Notes: generated from the sequence alone by a model not told the origin. 64,000 nt of DNA from an uncultured Lachnospiraceae bacterium (GCA_902779575.1 CACZBW010000002.1:108367-172366), one strand, 5' to 3'; positions 31,843 to 41,090 are shown, counted from the stretch's first letter. Made by a program: numbers and translations.

Positions 31843-32639
31843 GGCTGTTTTCCGATGTAGGCAAGAATGCCGCCGTCCACATAAAGGATGTGTCCGTTGA
31901 CAAAATCGGACGCTGAGGAGGCAAGGAATACGGCCGCGCCCATCAGATCTTCCGGATCTCCCCAGCGCTCGGCCGGAGTCTTTCCGATGATAAAACGGTC
32001 AAAGGGATGACGGCTGCCGTCCGGCTGGATCTCACGCAGCGGAGCGGTCTGCGGCGTAGCGATATAGCCGGGGCCGATCCCGTTGCACTGGATATTATAG
32101 CATCCATACTCGGACGCGATATTGCGGGTAAGCATCTTCAGGCCGCCTTTTGCGGAAGCATAGGCCGACACGGTCTCTCTGCCCAGTTCACTCATCATGG
32201 AGCAGATGTTGATGATCTTGCCGCTGCGGTGCTCCATCATTCCCGGAAGGACTGCCTTGGACATGATAAAGGGGGCGGTCAGGTCGATATCCACAACCTC
32301 GCGGAACTCTTCCGCGCTCATCTCCGTCATCGGGATCCGTTTGATAATGCCGGCGTTGTTGACCAGAATATCAACCGGGCCAAGTTCCTTCTCAATGGAG
32401 GCGATCATCTCCGCCACCTGGTCTTCCTTCGTCACATCGCAGATATATCCGCGCGCATCAATCCCGGCTGCCTCGTAATCGGCCATGGCCTGATCCATAT
32501 GATGCTGCCCGCGGCAGTTGAAGGCGATCTTCGCGCCTGCTCCGGCCAGTCCCTGCGCGATTGCAAAGCCGATGCCGTAGGCTGCTCCCGTAACCAGGGC
32601 CACTTTTCCCTCCAGGGAGAATTTCTTCAGAATATCCAT
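31839..32639 (-). CDS. kduD: 2-dehydro-3-deoxy-D-gluconate 5-dehydrogenase (KduD)
   Basis: A 266-residue short-chain dehydrogenase. It has the NAD motif TGAAYGIGFAIA, NNAGI, the catalytic Ser in NICSMMSELG and the YxxxK in SAYASAKGG. KduD reduces 2,5-diketo-3-deoxygluconate to 2-keto-3-deoxygluconate in uronate breakdown. Identification rests on context with KduI and pectinases as well as length, since SDRs are hard to separate. GAGGAAAGAGG precedes the ATG. It lies between kduI and pectinesterase. Confidence 0.88.
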   Translation of the reverse strand: MDILKKFSLEGKVALVTGAAYGIGFAIAQGLAGAGAKIAFNCRGQHHMDQAMADYEAAGIDARGYICDVTKEDQVAEMIASIEKELGPVDILVNNAGIIKRIPMTEMSAEEFREVVDIDLTAPFIMSKAVLPGMMEHRSGKIINICSMMSELGRETVSAYASAKGGLKMLTRNIASEYGCYNIQCNGIGPGYIATPQTAPLREIQPDGSRHPFDRFIIGKTPAERWGDPEDLMGAAVFLASSASDFVNGHILYVDGGILAYIGKQP

Positions 32640-32758
32640 ACTCTACCTCTTTCCTCTTCCTCAATCATATACCGAACCCATTCAGTCGCTGCGGCCTGCC
32701 GGGCCAGACACCACTGCTGTCTGAGTCTGCAGCGCCGGCAGTATTCCGCATGGGGGAA

Positions 32759-33601
32759 TTATCTCAGTTCGGTTGTCGGAATGTTGTCCATGTCATCGAA
32801 GGCCTGATTTTCACCGCCCATTGCCCAGATGAAGGTATAATTGCTGGTGCCGGCGCCGGCGTGGATACTCCAGGACGGGCTGATCACTGCTTCTTCATTC
32901 TGCATGACGATATGACGGGTCTCATTTCCCTCACCCATCATATGGAAGACCACATTGTCCTTCGGAATCTCGAAATACATGTAGATTTCCATGCGGCGCT
33001 CATGGGTATGGGCCGGCATCGTATTCCAGACACTGCCCGGCTCCAGAACCGTCATTCCCATGGAAAGCTGGCAGGTCTTGAGAACATCCGGATGAATGAA
33101 CTGGTTGATCACGCGCTTGTTGGAGGTTTCCATCGCGCCGAGCGGGCGCTTGTTGGCTTTCTCAATCGGGATCAGGGTCGTCGTGTAAGCGCAGTGAGCC
33201 GGCGCGCTGACCATGTAGAACTTGGCGGGCTTTTCCGGATCCAGGCTCTTAAAAGTAACGACCTTTGTGCCCTGCGTAATATAAAGGCAATCCTTATAAT
33301 TCATCTCAAATGTCTGGTCATCCGCTTTGACGACGCCCGGACCGCCGATATTGAACATGCCGAGTTCGCGGCGCTCCAGCAGATAATCCGTGCCGAAGTT
33401 TCCCCATACATCAATTCCTTTGTCAATGGATACCTCTTCCTGAACCGGCATGCAGCCCAGGGTAACCATACGGTCCACATGTGAATAGACCGCTGTGACC
33501 TGATCGGGCTGATACAGGCCTGTGATCAGGAATTCATCCCGCATCTCCTGCGTGGTATATCTTTTAAAATCTCTCTGATTGACAGAATAACGAATATCCA
33601 T
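32759..33601 (-). CDS. kduI: 5-dehydro-4-deoxy-D-glucuronate isomerase (KduI)
   Basis: A 280-residue cupin-type isomerase that turns 5-keto-4-deoxyuronate into 2,5-diketo-3-deoxygluconate. The metal site HTHERRMEIYMYFE is the family hallmark and MDIRYSVNQRDFKRY is the usual N-terminus. The open frame reaches 33661, but the family start and GGAAAGGGGAACT point to ATG 33601. A 6-bp hairpin GGCACA/TGTGCC (33615-33629) lies just before the ribosome site and a TATAAT-like box about 70 bases further up, so it may have its own promoter. Confidence 0.95.
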   Translation of the reverse strand: MDIRYSVNQRDFKRYTTQEMRDEFLITGLYQPDQVTAVYSHVDRMVTLGCMPVQEEVSIDKGIDVWGNFGTDYLLERRELGMFNIGGPGVVKADDQTFEMNYKDCLYITQGTKVVTFKSLDPEKPAKFYMVSAPAHCAYTTTLIPIEKANKRPLGAMETSNKRVINQFIHPDVLKTCQLSMGMTVLEPGSVWNTMPAHTHERRMEIYMYFEIPKDNVVFHMMGEGNETRHIVMQNEEAVISPSWSIHAGAGTSNYTFIWAMGGENQAFDDMDNIPTTELR

Positions 33602-33752
33602 AGTTCCCCTTTCCCGGCACAGGATGTGCCGTGTGAGCCGGCAGCCGGAGGCGGCCTCCATTTTGTTGTTAGTTTTATGCCTGTATACGGCATATTATAA
33701 AGCAGCTTCTGATCCGCCCTTCTGCACGGAAGAAACCGCTTCTGATTTCAGA

Positions 33753-34460
33753 TCATGCCTGCGGCGTATCCGGTCCTGCTTCTGCAGGCTCCTGCGCCTG
33801 GCCTTCCCAGTTGAATTCTTTCGGTTCCTCTGCTTCCTCTGTTTCAACTGTCTTCGGAATATAACGTTCGAACACCCGCATAAAGTAAATGGACAAAAGA
33901 TACGCGATCCAGCCGATCCCTACTGTCAGGGTGAGAAAGTTCGTCCACACGATCGTCGTCACATTCAGGTAGATCACGACGCCGACCAGGATGACCATCT
34001 GCAGGGTCCAGCCAAAATGCTTTATGGGGAGGATCAGAGCGTAGTGTATCGTATCCCGGACACTGTTGACAAATTTCGCCTGTATGGCAAAAACGTACAG
34101 CAGTGACAATCCGTAAGGAATGAGGATGGCGATCGCGAACGCGTGCCCGACCCGGAGAGTCGTCCCATCCATCAGATTCCAGAAGATCAGCCCGTAGACC
34201 AGCAGTGCTCCGACCGCGGCGTAAATCAGCCATATAATGGTCGCCTGGCGGAAATTCTCCCGGAAAGACCGGAAATAGTTGGCCGTCGGATAGCCTTCGT
34301 CACCCTGCAGTTTCATGCAGGCGTAGAACAGCGCCGTGGTCGAAGCGCCGATCGTGATCACAGGCAGGCTGGTCAGAACCCAGAGTATGTTCAATAACCA
34401 CAGATAGCCGATCTTGCGTATAAAACGCCATACCGGATTGTCTACACTGAAAAATCTCAT
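33753..34460 (-). CDS. YesL-like (DUF624) membrane protein
   Basis: A 235-residue protein with about five membrane helices, beginning MRFFSVDNPVWRFIRKIGYLWLLN, the standard YesL/DUF624 opening, and ending in an acidic tail (EEAEEPKEFNWEGQAQE). Members always sit with carbohydrate ABC importers in Bacillota; their role, possibly helping the transporter, is not established. Its ATG overlaps the GH28 stop by ATGA. Confidence 0.88.
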   Translation of the reverse strand: MRFFSVDNPVWRFIRKIGYLWLLNILWVLTSLPVITIGASTTALFYACMKLQGDEGYPTANYFRSFRENFRQATIIWLIYAAVGALLVYGLIFWNLMDGTTLRVGHAFAIAILIPYGLSLLYVFAIQAKFVNSVRDTIHYALILPIKHFGWTLQMVILVGVVIYLNVTTIVWTNFLTLTVGIGWIAYLLSIYFMRVFERYIPKTVETEEAEEPKEFNWEGQAQEPAEAGPDTPQA

Positions 34461-36079
34461 GAATGTCCCTCTTCGATCCTGTCGATCTGATCCAGATCAC
34501 AGGCAGGACCGGTCGTTCCCTCGATCTGTACATGGTCCAGCACAAGACGATGCACATTCCGGATAAACATGCCGCCGGCGCAGCTTTCCTCCACGCCTTC
34601 CGCCATCGCGGCAAGGCCTTTCTGCGGCCTGTCGGACATCCGGATCGAAACGTTTCTGAATACCGCTTCCTCTATCTTGTTTTCCGGCAGACCTTCGATG
34701 TGAACGGCGCGCACATGTGCGCCGCGGCAGTCGATCTGTTCAAAGCAGACCTTTCCGATGGAAGGCGTCCGCTCGTCGACCGGAAAGGCGCTGCGGTCTG
34801 ATACATACGAAGTATGGCCGTCCGGGTCACAGTAATAGAAGCTGTTGATGACAAAGGGCGTCAGCACTTCCTCCATATCGATCCGGCGGAAGCTGATGGC
34901 GTCAAGCACCGAATCTTTTCCGCGGCCGCGCCTTGTCTTGATCCTGAGACCCCGGTCTGTGTGCCGGAAAATGCAGTCCTCCACCGTTACGTCGCGAACG
35001 CCTCCCGCAATCTCGGATCCGATCGTGACGGCGCCGTGCCCGTTCTCCAGCAGGCACTGCCGGATAATCATCTTCTGTGAAGGAGTATGGAGCTTCCTGG
35101 CCATATAGATCTTCCCGGATTTGATCGCGATACAGTCATCTCCCAATGAGAAATGCATGCCGACAATCCGGACGTCGCTGCAGGATTCCGGATCGAGTCC
35201 GTCTGTATTGGGCGATATGGCCGGATTGAAAACGCGCGTGCCATAAAAGGCAAGTTCCTCGGAAAAGTAGGGATGAATGGTCCAGGAAGGGCTGTTCTGG
35301 AAACAAAGTCCCTGGACTGCTACATTCCTGCAGTGGGAAAGGAAGAAAAGCCTGGGTCTTGCCGGAAGGGCTTTCACCCGTTCCTTCCTCCACCAGTTCT
35401 CATGGCTTGCCGCCCCGTCGATGATCCCTTCTCCGCTGAGCAGGATGTTCTCCGCGTTCAGCCCGCTGACCAGAGGCATCCGCATCGGAAGCGGATTGCC
35501 TTCCCAGCTGCCGAGATTGTATTCGTCCGTCTCATCGTAATAGGAAACCGTACCGGGCAGCAGCGGAAGCCGTGCCTCATCCGTAAATGCCTTCAGGACC
35601 GCGCCCTTCTCAAGATGCAGCTTCAGAAAACTTTTCAGCTGCAGGCAGGTAAAACGGTATGTCCCTGCAGGCACCACGACTCTCCCGTCTTTCGGGCAGG
35701 CCCAGACCGCCGTCTGCAAAAACAGGGTATCGTCGCTGACGCCGTCCCCCTTCGCGCCGAAGTCCTTCACATTCAGGGATACGCTCTCATATTCGGTATG
35801 GAAAGAGACGCTTACTTCCTCTCTGCCTTCATCCGGACAGCCTTCCGTTCCCGCCTCCTCCGGCGATGCCGCCGGACGCACCCGGACCGTGACCGCACTG
35901 TCGGGCTTCAGGCCGAACAGATTGTTTATCGTGCGCTTTGTCTCAAAAGGCGCTTCCCCGTTTACACAGATCCGGTAGGGCCGGAGGGTTTCATAGCGTC
36001 CTCCGTCCACAATTTCAAGCACTGCCGTGCGGGCGCTGCGGAACAGAATCCGCAGCTCAAAACTGTTTTCATTCCTCAT
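34457..36079 (-). CDS. Polygalacturonase-type glycoside hydrolase family 28, probably exo-acting and intracellular
   Basis: A 540-residue GH28 enzyme. The N-terminal about 100 residues form a fibronectin-III-like domain as in exo-polygalacturonosidases. The beta-helix carries the catalytic set: NTDGLDPES, SLGDDCIAIKSG, GHGAVTIGSE and RIKTRRGRG. No signal peptide is present, so it probably trims imported oligogalacturonides from one end. The start has only CAGGAA before it, a weak site. The frame overlaps YesL by four bases. A hairpin and a weak promoter-like box lie in the 139 bases upstream. Confidence 0.92.
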   Translation of the reverse strand: MRNENSFELRILFRSARTAVLEIVDGGRYETLRPYRICVNGEAPFETKRTINNLFGLKPDSAVTVRVRPAASPEEAGTEGCPDEGREEVSVSFHTEYESVSLNVKDFGAKGDGVSDDTLFLQTAVWACPKDGRVVVPAGTYRFTCLQLKSFLKLHLEKGAVLKAFTDEARLPLLPGTVSYYDETDEYNLGSWEGNPLPMRMPLVSGLNAENILLSGEGIIDGAASHENWWRKERVKALPARPRLFFLSHCRNVAVQGLCFQNSPSWTIHPYFSEELAFYGTRVFNPAISPNTDGLDPESCSDVRIVGMHFSLGDDCIAIKSGKIYMARKLHTPSQKMIIRQCLLENGHGAVTIGSEIAGGVRDVTVEDCIFRHTDRGLRIKTRRGRGKDSVLDAISFRRIDMEEVLTPFVINSFYYCDPDGHTSYVSDRSAFPVDERTPSIGKVCFEQIDCRGAHVRAVHIEGLPENKIEEAVFRNVSIRMSDRPQKGLAAMAEGVEESCAGGMFIRNVHRLVLDHVQIEGTTGPACDLDQIDRIEEGHS

Positions 36080-36167
36080 TTCCTGACGGGTCCTTCCGTA
36101 TTTCTCCGGTTCATCCGCGGGATTCTCTGCGCAGCTTTCCGGACTGCTTCATTTTAACATACATAAG

Positions 36168-36195
36168 GCTGACGCAGAAGATCTGCGGCAGCCCT
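36168..36195 (-). repeat. Stem-loop between the permease and GH28 genes
   Basis: GGCTGCCGCAGA and TCTGCGTCAGCC pair over 11 bp with one mismatch and loop TCT. It likely shapes mRNA decay within the operon. TTCTGC, 17 bases, TAAAAT just after it is a weak internal promoter candidate for GH28. Confidence 0.45.
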
Positions 36196-36218
36196 GAAAA
36201 AAATGTTTCAAAGATCCA

Positions 36219-37130
36219 TCAGCCTTTGACACCGCCCGCAGAGATACCTTCCACAAACTGGTCCTGTGCCAGGAAGAAGATAACGATGGACGGAATAATG
36301 GAAATCAAGGATGTTGCCAGAACGCGGTTCCAGCTGAAGCCCGCATCCGAGTCCATGGAGAGCTTTACGAAATAAGAAGCCGGATATTTGGCCGGTGTAT
36401 TGACATAAAGCAGCGGACCCATGAAGTCGTTGGAGGACCACATAAACTGGAAGAGGGCGCAGGAGATGAGGGCCGGCATAAGCATCGGCACCACCACCTT
36501 CACCAGTGTCTGGACTACGTTGCAGCCGTCGATTTTGGCCGCTTCCTCAAGCTCGTGCGGAACATTGTGAAGGAACTGCACCAGCATGAAGATAAAATAG
36601 GTATCGCAGGCGAACAGGGACGGTACGATCAGCGGAAGATACAGGGGGGAGCCGACCCATCCGAGTCTGTTGTAAAGGATGTACTGCGGTACATTCAGGA
36701 CAACCTGCGGAAGGAACAGCGTGCTGATCATGATCGGATAGAGGATTTTCTTTCCGACGAAATTGAACCGTCCGAAGCCATATGCGGTCAGCGTCGCGGA
36801 TACCAAGGTGAAGATTACCTTAGGGATAACAATGCAGAAGGTATTGAACAAAGCCTTCCAGATATTGATATTGCCGCCGTAGCTCTTGACCGCGTTCTGG
36901 TATCCTTCCAGAGTCGGATGCCTCGGGATGATGTTCAGGCCAGCGAAGATCTCACTGTTTTCCTTGAAGGTCGCGCCTACCATCCACAGAAGCGGATAGA
37001 CCATGAAAATGCCGACCACAATGAGAACGGTATAGCGGATAATGCTGGAGATCTGGTTCTTTCTCTTAACCTTTCTGTTGTAATAGTAGGAAAGGTCTTC
37101 TGCGCTCATATTTGCTGTATTTTTTGCCAT
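36219..37130 (-). CDS. Carbohydrate ABC transporter permease (UgpE/YesQ type)
   Basis: A 303-residue permease with six helices. The EAA loop ELEEAAKIDGCNVVQTLVKVVVPML, given here by its first residues ELEEAAKIDG, contacts the ATPase. AGGAGGTCTGAAGCT precedes the ATG. It pairs with the upstream permease; the shared multi-sugar ATPase (MsmK type) is not in the window, which is normal for this transporter class. The likely cargo is oligogalacturonide, from the neighbours. Confidence 0.92.
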   Translation of the reverse strand: MAKNTANMSAEDLSYYYNRKVKRKNQISSIIRYTVLIVVGIFMVYPLLWMVGATFKENSEIFAGLNIIPRHPTLEGYQNAVKSYGGNINIWKALFNTFCIVIPKVIFTLVSATLTAYGFGRFNFVGKKILYPIMISTLFLPQVVLNVPQYILYNRLGWVGSPLYLPLIVPSLFACDTYFIFMLVQFLHNVPHELEEAAKIDGCNVVQTLVKVVVPMLMPALISCALFQFMWSSNDFMGPLLYVNTPAKYPASYFVKLSMDSDAGFSWNRVLATSLISIIPSIVIFFLAQDQFVEGISAGGVKG

Positions 37131-37144
37131 AGCTTCAGACCTCC

Positions 37145-38023
37145 TTACTCTTCATCTGCATAGTAAACCCAATGCTTCTGGCTCCAGAACGAGATCGCGG
37201 TAAAGAATACCAGGATGACGAACAGTACCCAGGCCATCGCGCTTGCAAGACCCATATCATACTTCTGGAACGCGGCATTGTAGATCAGGATCGACATAAG
37301 CGTCGTCTTTCCGCGCGGTCCGCCGTTGGTAATAATGAACGGGCCGTTGAATTCCTGGAACGCCTGTACCAGCTGTGTGATCAGGTTATAGAAAATAACC
37401 GGCGTGATCAGCGGAATCGTGATACTGAAGAACTGTCTCCATTTTCCCGCGCCGTCCAGAGAAGCCGCCTCATACAGGTCCTCCGGCACGCCTTTCAGGG
37501 CAGCCAGGAAGATGACCATCGTCGAACCAAACTGCCAGACTCGAAGCAGGCAGATGATAAACAGCGCCCAGTTCGGATCCGTCATAAAGCTGGGCGGATT
37601 GCCGCCGAGCATACGGATCATCTGCTGAATCAGACCGTCATCCTTGAACAGCGCGCGCCACAATACGGAGATTGCGACAGAGCCGCCGAGGATGGAGGGA
37701 ATATAATATGCCGTGCGGAAAAGGTTTACGCCCTTCAGCTTGAAATTCAGGATATACGCAACAAAAAGCGCTACCACCAGCTTGAGCGGCACCGTCATGA
37801 ATGCGTATTTGAATGTGATGATCAGTGCCTCCCTGTACTGTCTTTTTTCAAATACAGCTATATAGTTCATCAGTCCGGTTTCTTTGATGCCTTTAAACAG
37901 ATTGTAATCTGTAAAACTGTAGACCAGAGAAGATCCGAACGGATACAGCTTGAATATAAGAAATCCGATCAGCCACGGGATAATGAAGAAAAATCCGATA
38001 TTGCTTTTAGCCCATTTCTTCAT
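37145..38023 (-). CDS. Carbohydrate ABC transporter permease (UgpA/YesP type)
   Basis: A 292-residue permease with six helices, starting MKKWAKSNIGFFFIIPWLIG. The EAA loop is DLYEAASLDGAGKWRQFF. It ends 14 bases before the second permease. AAGGGAGTAAATGC is the ribosome site. Together with the binding protein at 38245 it resembles the Bacillus YesOPQ rhamnogalacturonan importer, but this cluster points to homogalacturonan. Confidence 0.92.
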   Translation of the reverse strand: MKKWAKSNIGFFFIIPWLIGFLIFKLYPFGSSLVYSFTDYNLFKGIKETGLMNYIAVFEKRQYREALIITFKYAFMTVPLKLVVALFVAYILNFKLKGVNLFRTAYYIPSILGGSVAISVLWRALFKDDGLIQQMIRMLGGNPPSFMTDPNWALFIICLLRVWQFGSTMVIFLAALKGVPEDLYEAASLDGAGKWRQFFSITIPLITPVIFYNLITQLVQAFQEFNGPFIITNGGPRGKTTLMSILIYNAAFQKYDMGLASAMAWVLFVILVFFTAISFWSQKHWVYYADEE

Positions 38024-38080
38024 GCATTTACTCCCTTATGCCATGTAGTTTTTCTTCAGCGGAAACGATTCGAACTACAA

Positions 38081-38121
38081 CCGGCTGTCCTTGTTGCGCT
38101 CTGGCAAACCGGGGCAGCCGG
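38081..38121 (-). repeat. Stem-loop between binding protein and permease genes
   Basis: CCGGCTG (complement at 38115-38121) and CAGCCGG (38081-38087) form a 7-bp stem across 27 bases in the 221-base gap. Such structures commonly keep the binding protein more abundant than the permeases. Nothing else was seen in the gap. Confidence 0.45.
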
Positions 38122-38244
38122 TCATAATTCATTGTATTTCACTCATCCGGGGTATGCTCTGTCCGGAAGCTGCTTCAGGAATGCCGCCGCCTTCCTGCCG
38201 CGGACCAGCCGCTCCAGGAATCACAGACAGGTCAGATACCTTTA

Positions 38245-39543
38245 TCAGCCTTCGCAGGCGTCAACCATACCGTTGTACAGTTCTTCCGCGCCTTCTTCGG
38301 TATCGAACTCATCATAGGAAAGTCCGCCGAATACATACCTGTAGGTTCCTTCGGAACCCTTCAGATCGTTGCTCTCGAATACAGGAACTTCCGGATATTC
38401 GGATGCTGCCATAACCTTGCTGTGTGCTTCCGCGATAACCGGATCAAGAGAACCAGCCTCTTCCAGAACCGCGTATGCAGCCTTGGATTCCGGAATACCG
38501 CGCTCAGATGCCATGATGGCGACGCCTTCCGGATCGTTGCACAGATAGTTGATCAGCATAGCGGCTTCCTTCGGATGCTCGCTGGTCGTAGAGATCGCGA
38601 AACCAAGAGAAACCTTCGTGAACACGCCGGTCTTGCCGTTCTCGCCGAAATCGGTGAACTCATCGCCGACAACCAGTTCTCTTCCCTCGCTCAGAGCGCT
38701 CATGTATTTCTTCGGAGCGGAATCCCACTCAAGAATGCCGGCATATTTGCCGTCGATGAACTTCGGGTTCTGATCCAGGCTGGCAGCGGCGTCGCCGTCG
38801 ATGGTAACGATGGACGGGATCACATGATCCGCTTCCAGGGACATGATGAAATCAAGGCCGTCCTGCAGCTCTTCCACTGTCATGTTGACAGTTCCGTCAG
38901 CAAGGATTGGTTTCTCATATTTTGCCTGCAGATAGAAGGTCATCAGGATCATGCGGTCGAACTCGCCCAGAGCCAGCGGATAATAATCATCGCCGAGCTT
39001 CTCCTGGAATACTTTTCCGGCTTCGCGAAGCTCTGCCAGAGAAGTCGGAACTTCCAGTCCTGCCTCATCAAAAGTGGTCTTGTCCCAGTAGAACACACGG
39101 CCGGTCATGGATACCGGAACGCCTGCCAGCTGGCCGGTCTGATCCTTCATCATATCCAGATAAGCTTCATCCCACTGTGTAAGATCCAGGGTGTCAGATA
39201 CGGTGTTCAGATCCAGGAAAACATCTCCGTTGGAGTCGAATTCGTCGATCCAGCTCAGGTTGATCTGGTTGACATCCGCCGCTGTTCCGGACTGGAACTC
39301 AAGTGCTCTCGCGGACTCCCAGTCTGACCATGCGCCGAAGTTGACTTCCACATTGATGCCCGGATACTTTTCCATGAAGGCATTGACAGCCTGCTGGGTC
39401 ACTTCATGTCTGGAGTCGCCGCCCCACCATGCGAATTTGAGCGTGCACTCTTCATAGTCTGCTGCAGCCGCCGTGAATCCCATAGCCATGGTCAGCGCCA
39501 TTACAGAAGCAATCCCGAATCCCACGATTTTCTTCATCTTCAT
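38245..39543 (-). CDS. Carbohydrate ABC transporter substrate-binding protein
   Basis: A 432-residue solute receptor of the CUT1 type. The signal peptide MKMKKIVGFGIASVMALTMAMG ends in AAA-A with no lipobox Cys. The mature part begins LKFAWWGGDSRHE, then INVEVNFGAWSDW and AADVNQINLSWIDEF, usual for YesO-like pectin receptors. AAAAGGAGAGTAGCT precedes ATG 39543; the open frame extends 110 codons further upstream but is not coding. It has its own promoter at 39596. It feeds the two permeases downstream. Confidence 0.92.
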   Translation of the reverse strand: MKMKKIVGFGIASVMALTMAMGFTAAAADYEECTLKFAWWGGDSRHEVTQQAVNAFMEKYPGINVEVNFGAWSDWESARALEFQSGTAADVNQINLSWIDEFDSNGDVFLDLNTVSDTLDLTQWDEAYLDMMKDQTGQLAGVPVSMTGRVFYWDKTTFDEAGLEVPTSLAELREAGKVFQEKLGDDYYPLALGEFDRMILMTFYLQAKYEKPILADGTVNMTVEELQDGLDFIMSLEADHVIPSIVTIDGDAAASLDQNPKFIDGKYAGILEWDSAPKKYMSALSEGRELVVGDEFTDFGENGKTGVFTKVSLGFAISTTSEHPKEAAMLINYLCNDPEGVAIMASERGIPESKAAYAVLEEAGSLDPVIAEAHSKVMAASEYPEVPVFESNDLKGSEGTYRYVFGGLSYDEFDTEEGAEELYNGMVDACEG

Positions 39544-39595
39544 AGCTACTCTCCTTTTCTGTTTTCCCGAAACTGATGGTTTTTCGTTCCTTTTT

Positions 39596-39625
39596 ATCAT
39601 AAGCTGCCTGTGCAGTTCTGAACAA
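39596..39625 (-). promoter_or_regulatory. Promoter of the pectin binding-protein gene
   Basis: TTGTTC (39620-39625), 18 bases, TATGAT (39596-39601), about 55 bases before the ATG. This gives the receptor and permeases extra expression inside the operon. Confidence 0.6.
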
Positions 39626-39667
39626 ATAATTGATACCGGCTCTTTCCGCCCTCCTGTGAAGCAGGCG

Positions 39668-40762
39668 TCAGCCAAGCTGCAGGTACTCCGCGTAAGCCAT
39701 AAGGAAAGGTCCGACACCCTTCGCGTCATCCGCCGAAATCGGCTCCGACAGGTAGTACTCCACACTGCCATTCCGCTTCTCGCCCGGGCCGAGGCCAGCC
39801 ACATGGCAGATGTCCTGCAGGCGGACGATTCCGTCCTCCCCCTCGCGCAGCTTTCTTTCGCAGACGCTCTCAAACATCTCTTTTCCCACGGGGAGATACT
39901 TTTCCGGAAGCAGGAGTCCGAGCCGTACCGCTTTCATAATAGCGGCCGCCGCCATGACACTGCCGGAACTCTCGGTATAATTGCCTTCCAGATCCCCCCT
40001 GCTGATCAGCTGATAAATCAGCCCGTCTTCTTCGGAACGGTAGCTCAGGAGGCTCTTCACGGACTCCCGGAGAAGCTCTTTGAGCTCCGCGTACTGTTCA
40101 TAGATCTGGATATTCATCACTTCCAGCGTATCGACCAGGGCGATCAGCCACCAGCCGTAAGCTCTGCTCCAGAAGTTAGCCGAGCAGCCTGTAACCGGAT
40201 CCGCCCAGGGCTGCACCCGCGCCTCATCATAACCGTGGTAATACAGCCCGGTCTTTTCATCCCGCAGGAAGCGGCGCACATTGCGGAACTGCTCCAGAAT
40301 ATCGGAATAGTTCTCCATGCCCCCGTAACGGGTCTCATACTCCATGTACAGCGGCTGCGCCATATAAAGACCGTCCAGCCAGATCTGGTAAGGATAAATA
40401 TCCTTGTGCCAGAAATTACCGCATTTGCACCTCGGATGGCTGTGCAGGCGCTTCATATGATACTCCAGCGCCCTGCGGTATCTCCCGTCCCCTGTCTCGT
40501 CGATTGCGAAAAACAGAAGCTTGCCGCAGTTCAGGTCATCCAGATTATCATGGTCCGTTTTATAGGAAGGAATGCTTCCGTCCTCCAGTACCCTTTTCTG
40601 CAGGTAACTGAGAATGTATTCCTTATAAGAAGGATCGCCGGTGGCTTCGTACATGCGCTTCACGCCCATCAGAAGGCAGCCGTCCTCATAATTCCAGTAT
40701 TTCTGGTAAGCCTGATACCTGTCAAGGTAATCTCTGACATACTTGTCAATCCGTTCACTCAC
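39668..40762 (-). CDS. Unsaturated glucuronyl/galacturonyl hydrolase (GH105/GH88, YesR/YteR-like)
   Basis: A 364-residue cytoplasmic alpha/alpha-barrel hydrolase that removes 4,5-unsaturated galacturonate from the non-reducing end of pectin fragments. Visible landmarks are HDNLDDLNCGKLL, LWLDGLYMAQP-like IWLDGLYMAQPLY, RVQPWADPVTGCSANFWSRA and AYGWWLIALVDTLE. The start is a GTG at 40762 with GGGGGAACGTGCT upstream. It is the first gene after the main promoter of the pectin locus. Its first codons are partly duplicated in its own leader (see findings). Confidence 0.9.
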   Translation of the reverse strand: MSERIDKYVRDYLDRYQAYQKYWNYEDGCLLMGVKRMYEATGDPSYKEYILSYLQKRVLEDGSIPSYKTDHDNLDDLNCGKLLFFAIDETGDGRYRRALEYHMKRLHSHPRCKCGNFWHKDIYPYQIWLDGLYMAQPLYMEYETRYGGMENYSDILEQFRNVRRFLRDEKTGLYYHGYDEARVQPWADPVTGCSANFWSRAYGWWLIALVDTLEVMNIQIYEQYAELKELLRESVKSLLSYRSEEDGLIYQLISRGDLEGNYTESSGSVMAAAAIMKAVRLGLLLPEKYLPVGKEMFESVCERKLREGEDGIVRLQDICHVAGLGPGEKRNGSVEYYLSEPISADDAKGVGPFLMAYAEYLQLG

Positions 40763-40920
40763 AGCACGTTCCCCCGCATCTTAATCCCTTATGGCAGCGA
40801 TCTGTGCGAAATGACGGAGTAAAACGGTCAATCCGCGCTTCTCCCAAACGGCAATTATCTGTGGAAATGACGAAGCGGACCAGCCAGTCCGCACCGATCC
40901 TTATGCAACTGTACAATGGA

Positions 40921-40949
40921 ATTATAGCACCGTCCGTTTTTCCCAACAA
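40921..40949 (-). promoter_or_regulatory. Main promoter of the pectin operon
   Basis: TTGTTG (40944-40949), 17 bases, TATAAT (40921-40926) on the minus strand, giving a leader of about 150 bases before the GTG of the GH105 gene. Confidence 0.75.
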
Positions 40950-41051
40950 CCGATGTAATGTCTGATCTCCTGCCGAATTACAGATATTTTGTCTTTTTCA
41001 TTCCCCACTTCTGTGCTAAAATATAGCCATATACAAAAGGAGTTTGTGTAA

Positions 41052-41090
41052 ATGAGAAAATTTCGGTACATATTAATGCATCTTCATTAA
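41052..41090 (+). CDS. Possible 12-residue leader peptide before the AraC gene
   Basis: AAAGGAG lies nine bases before ATG, and the frame MRKFRYILMHLH ends in TAA. A TAAAAT box 20 bases upstream could begin the transcript, placing this ORF first. AATGCAT (41075-41081) and ATGCATT (41095-41101) form an inverted repeat across its stop. A regulatory uORF is plausible but unproven. Confidence 0.35.
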   Translation: MRKFRYILMHLH

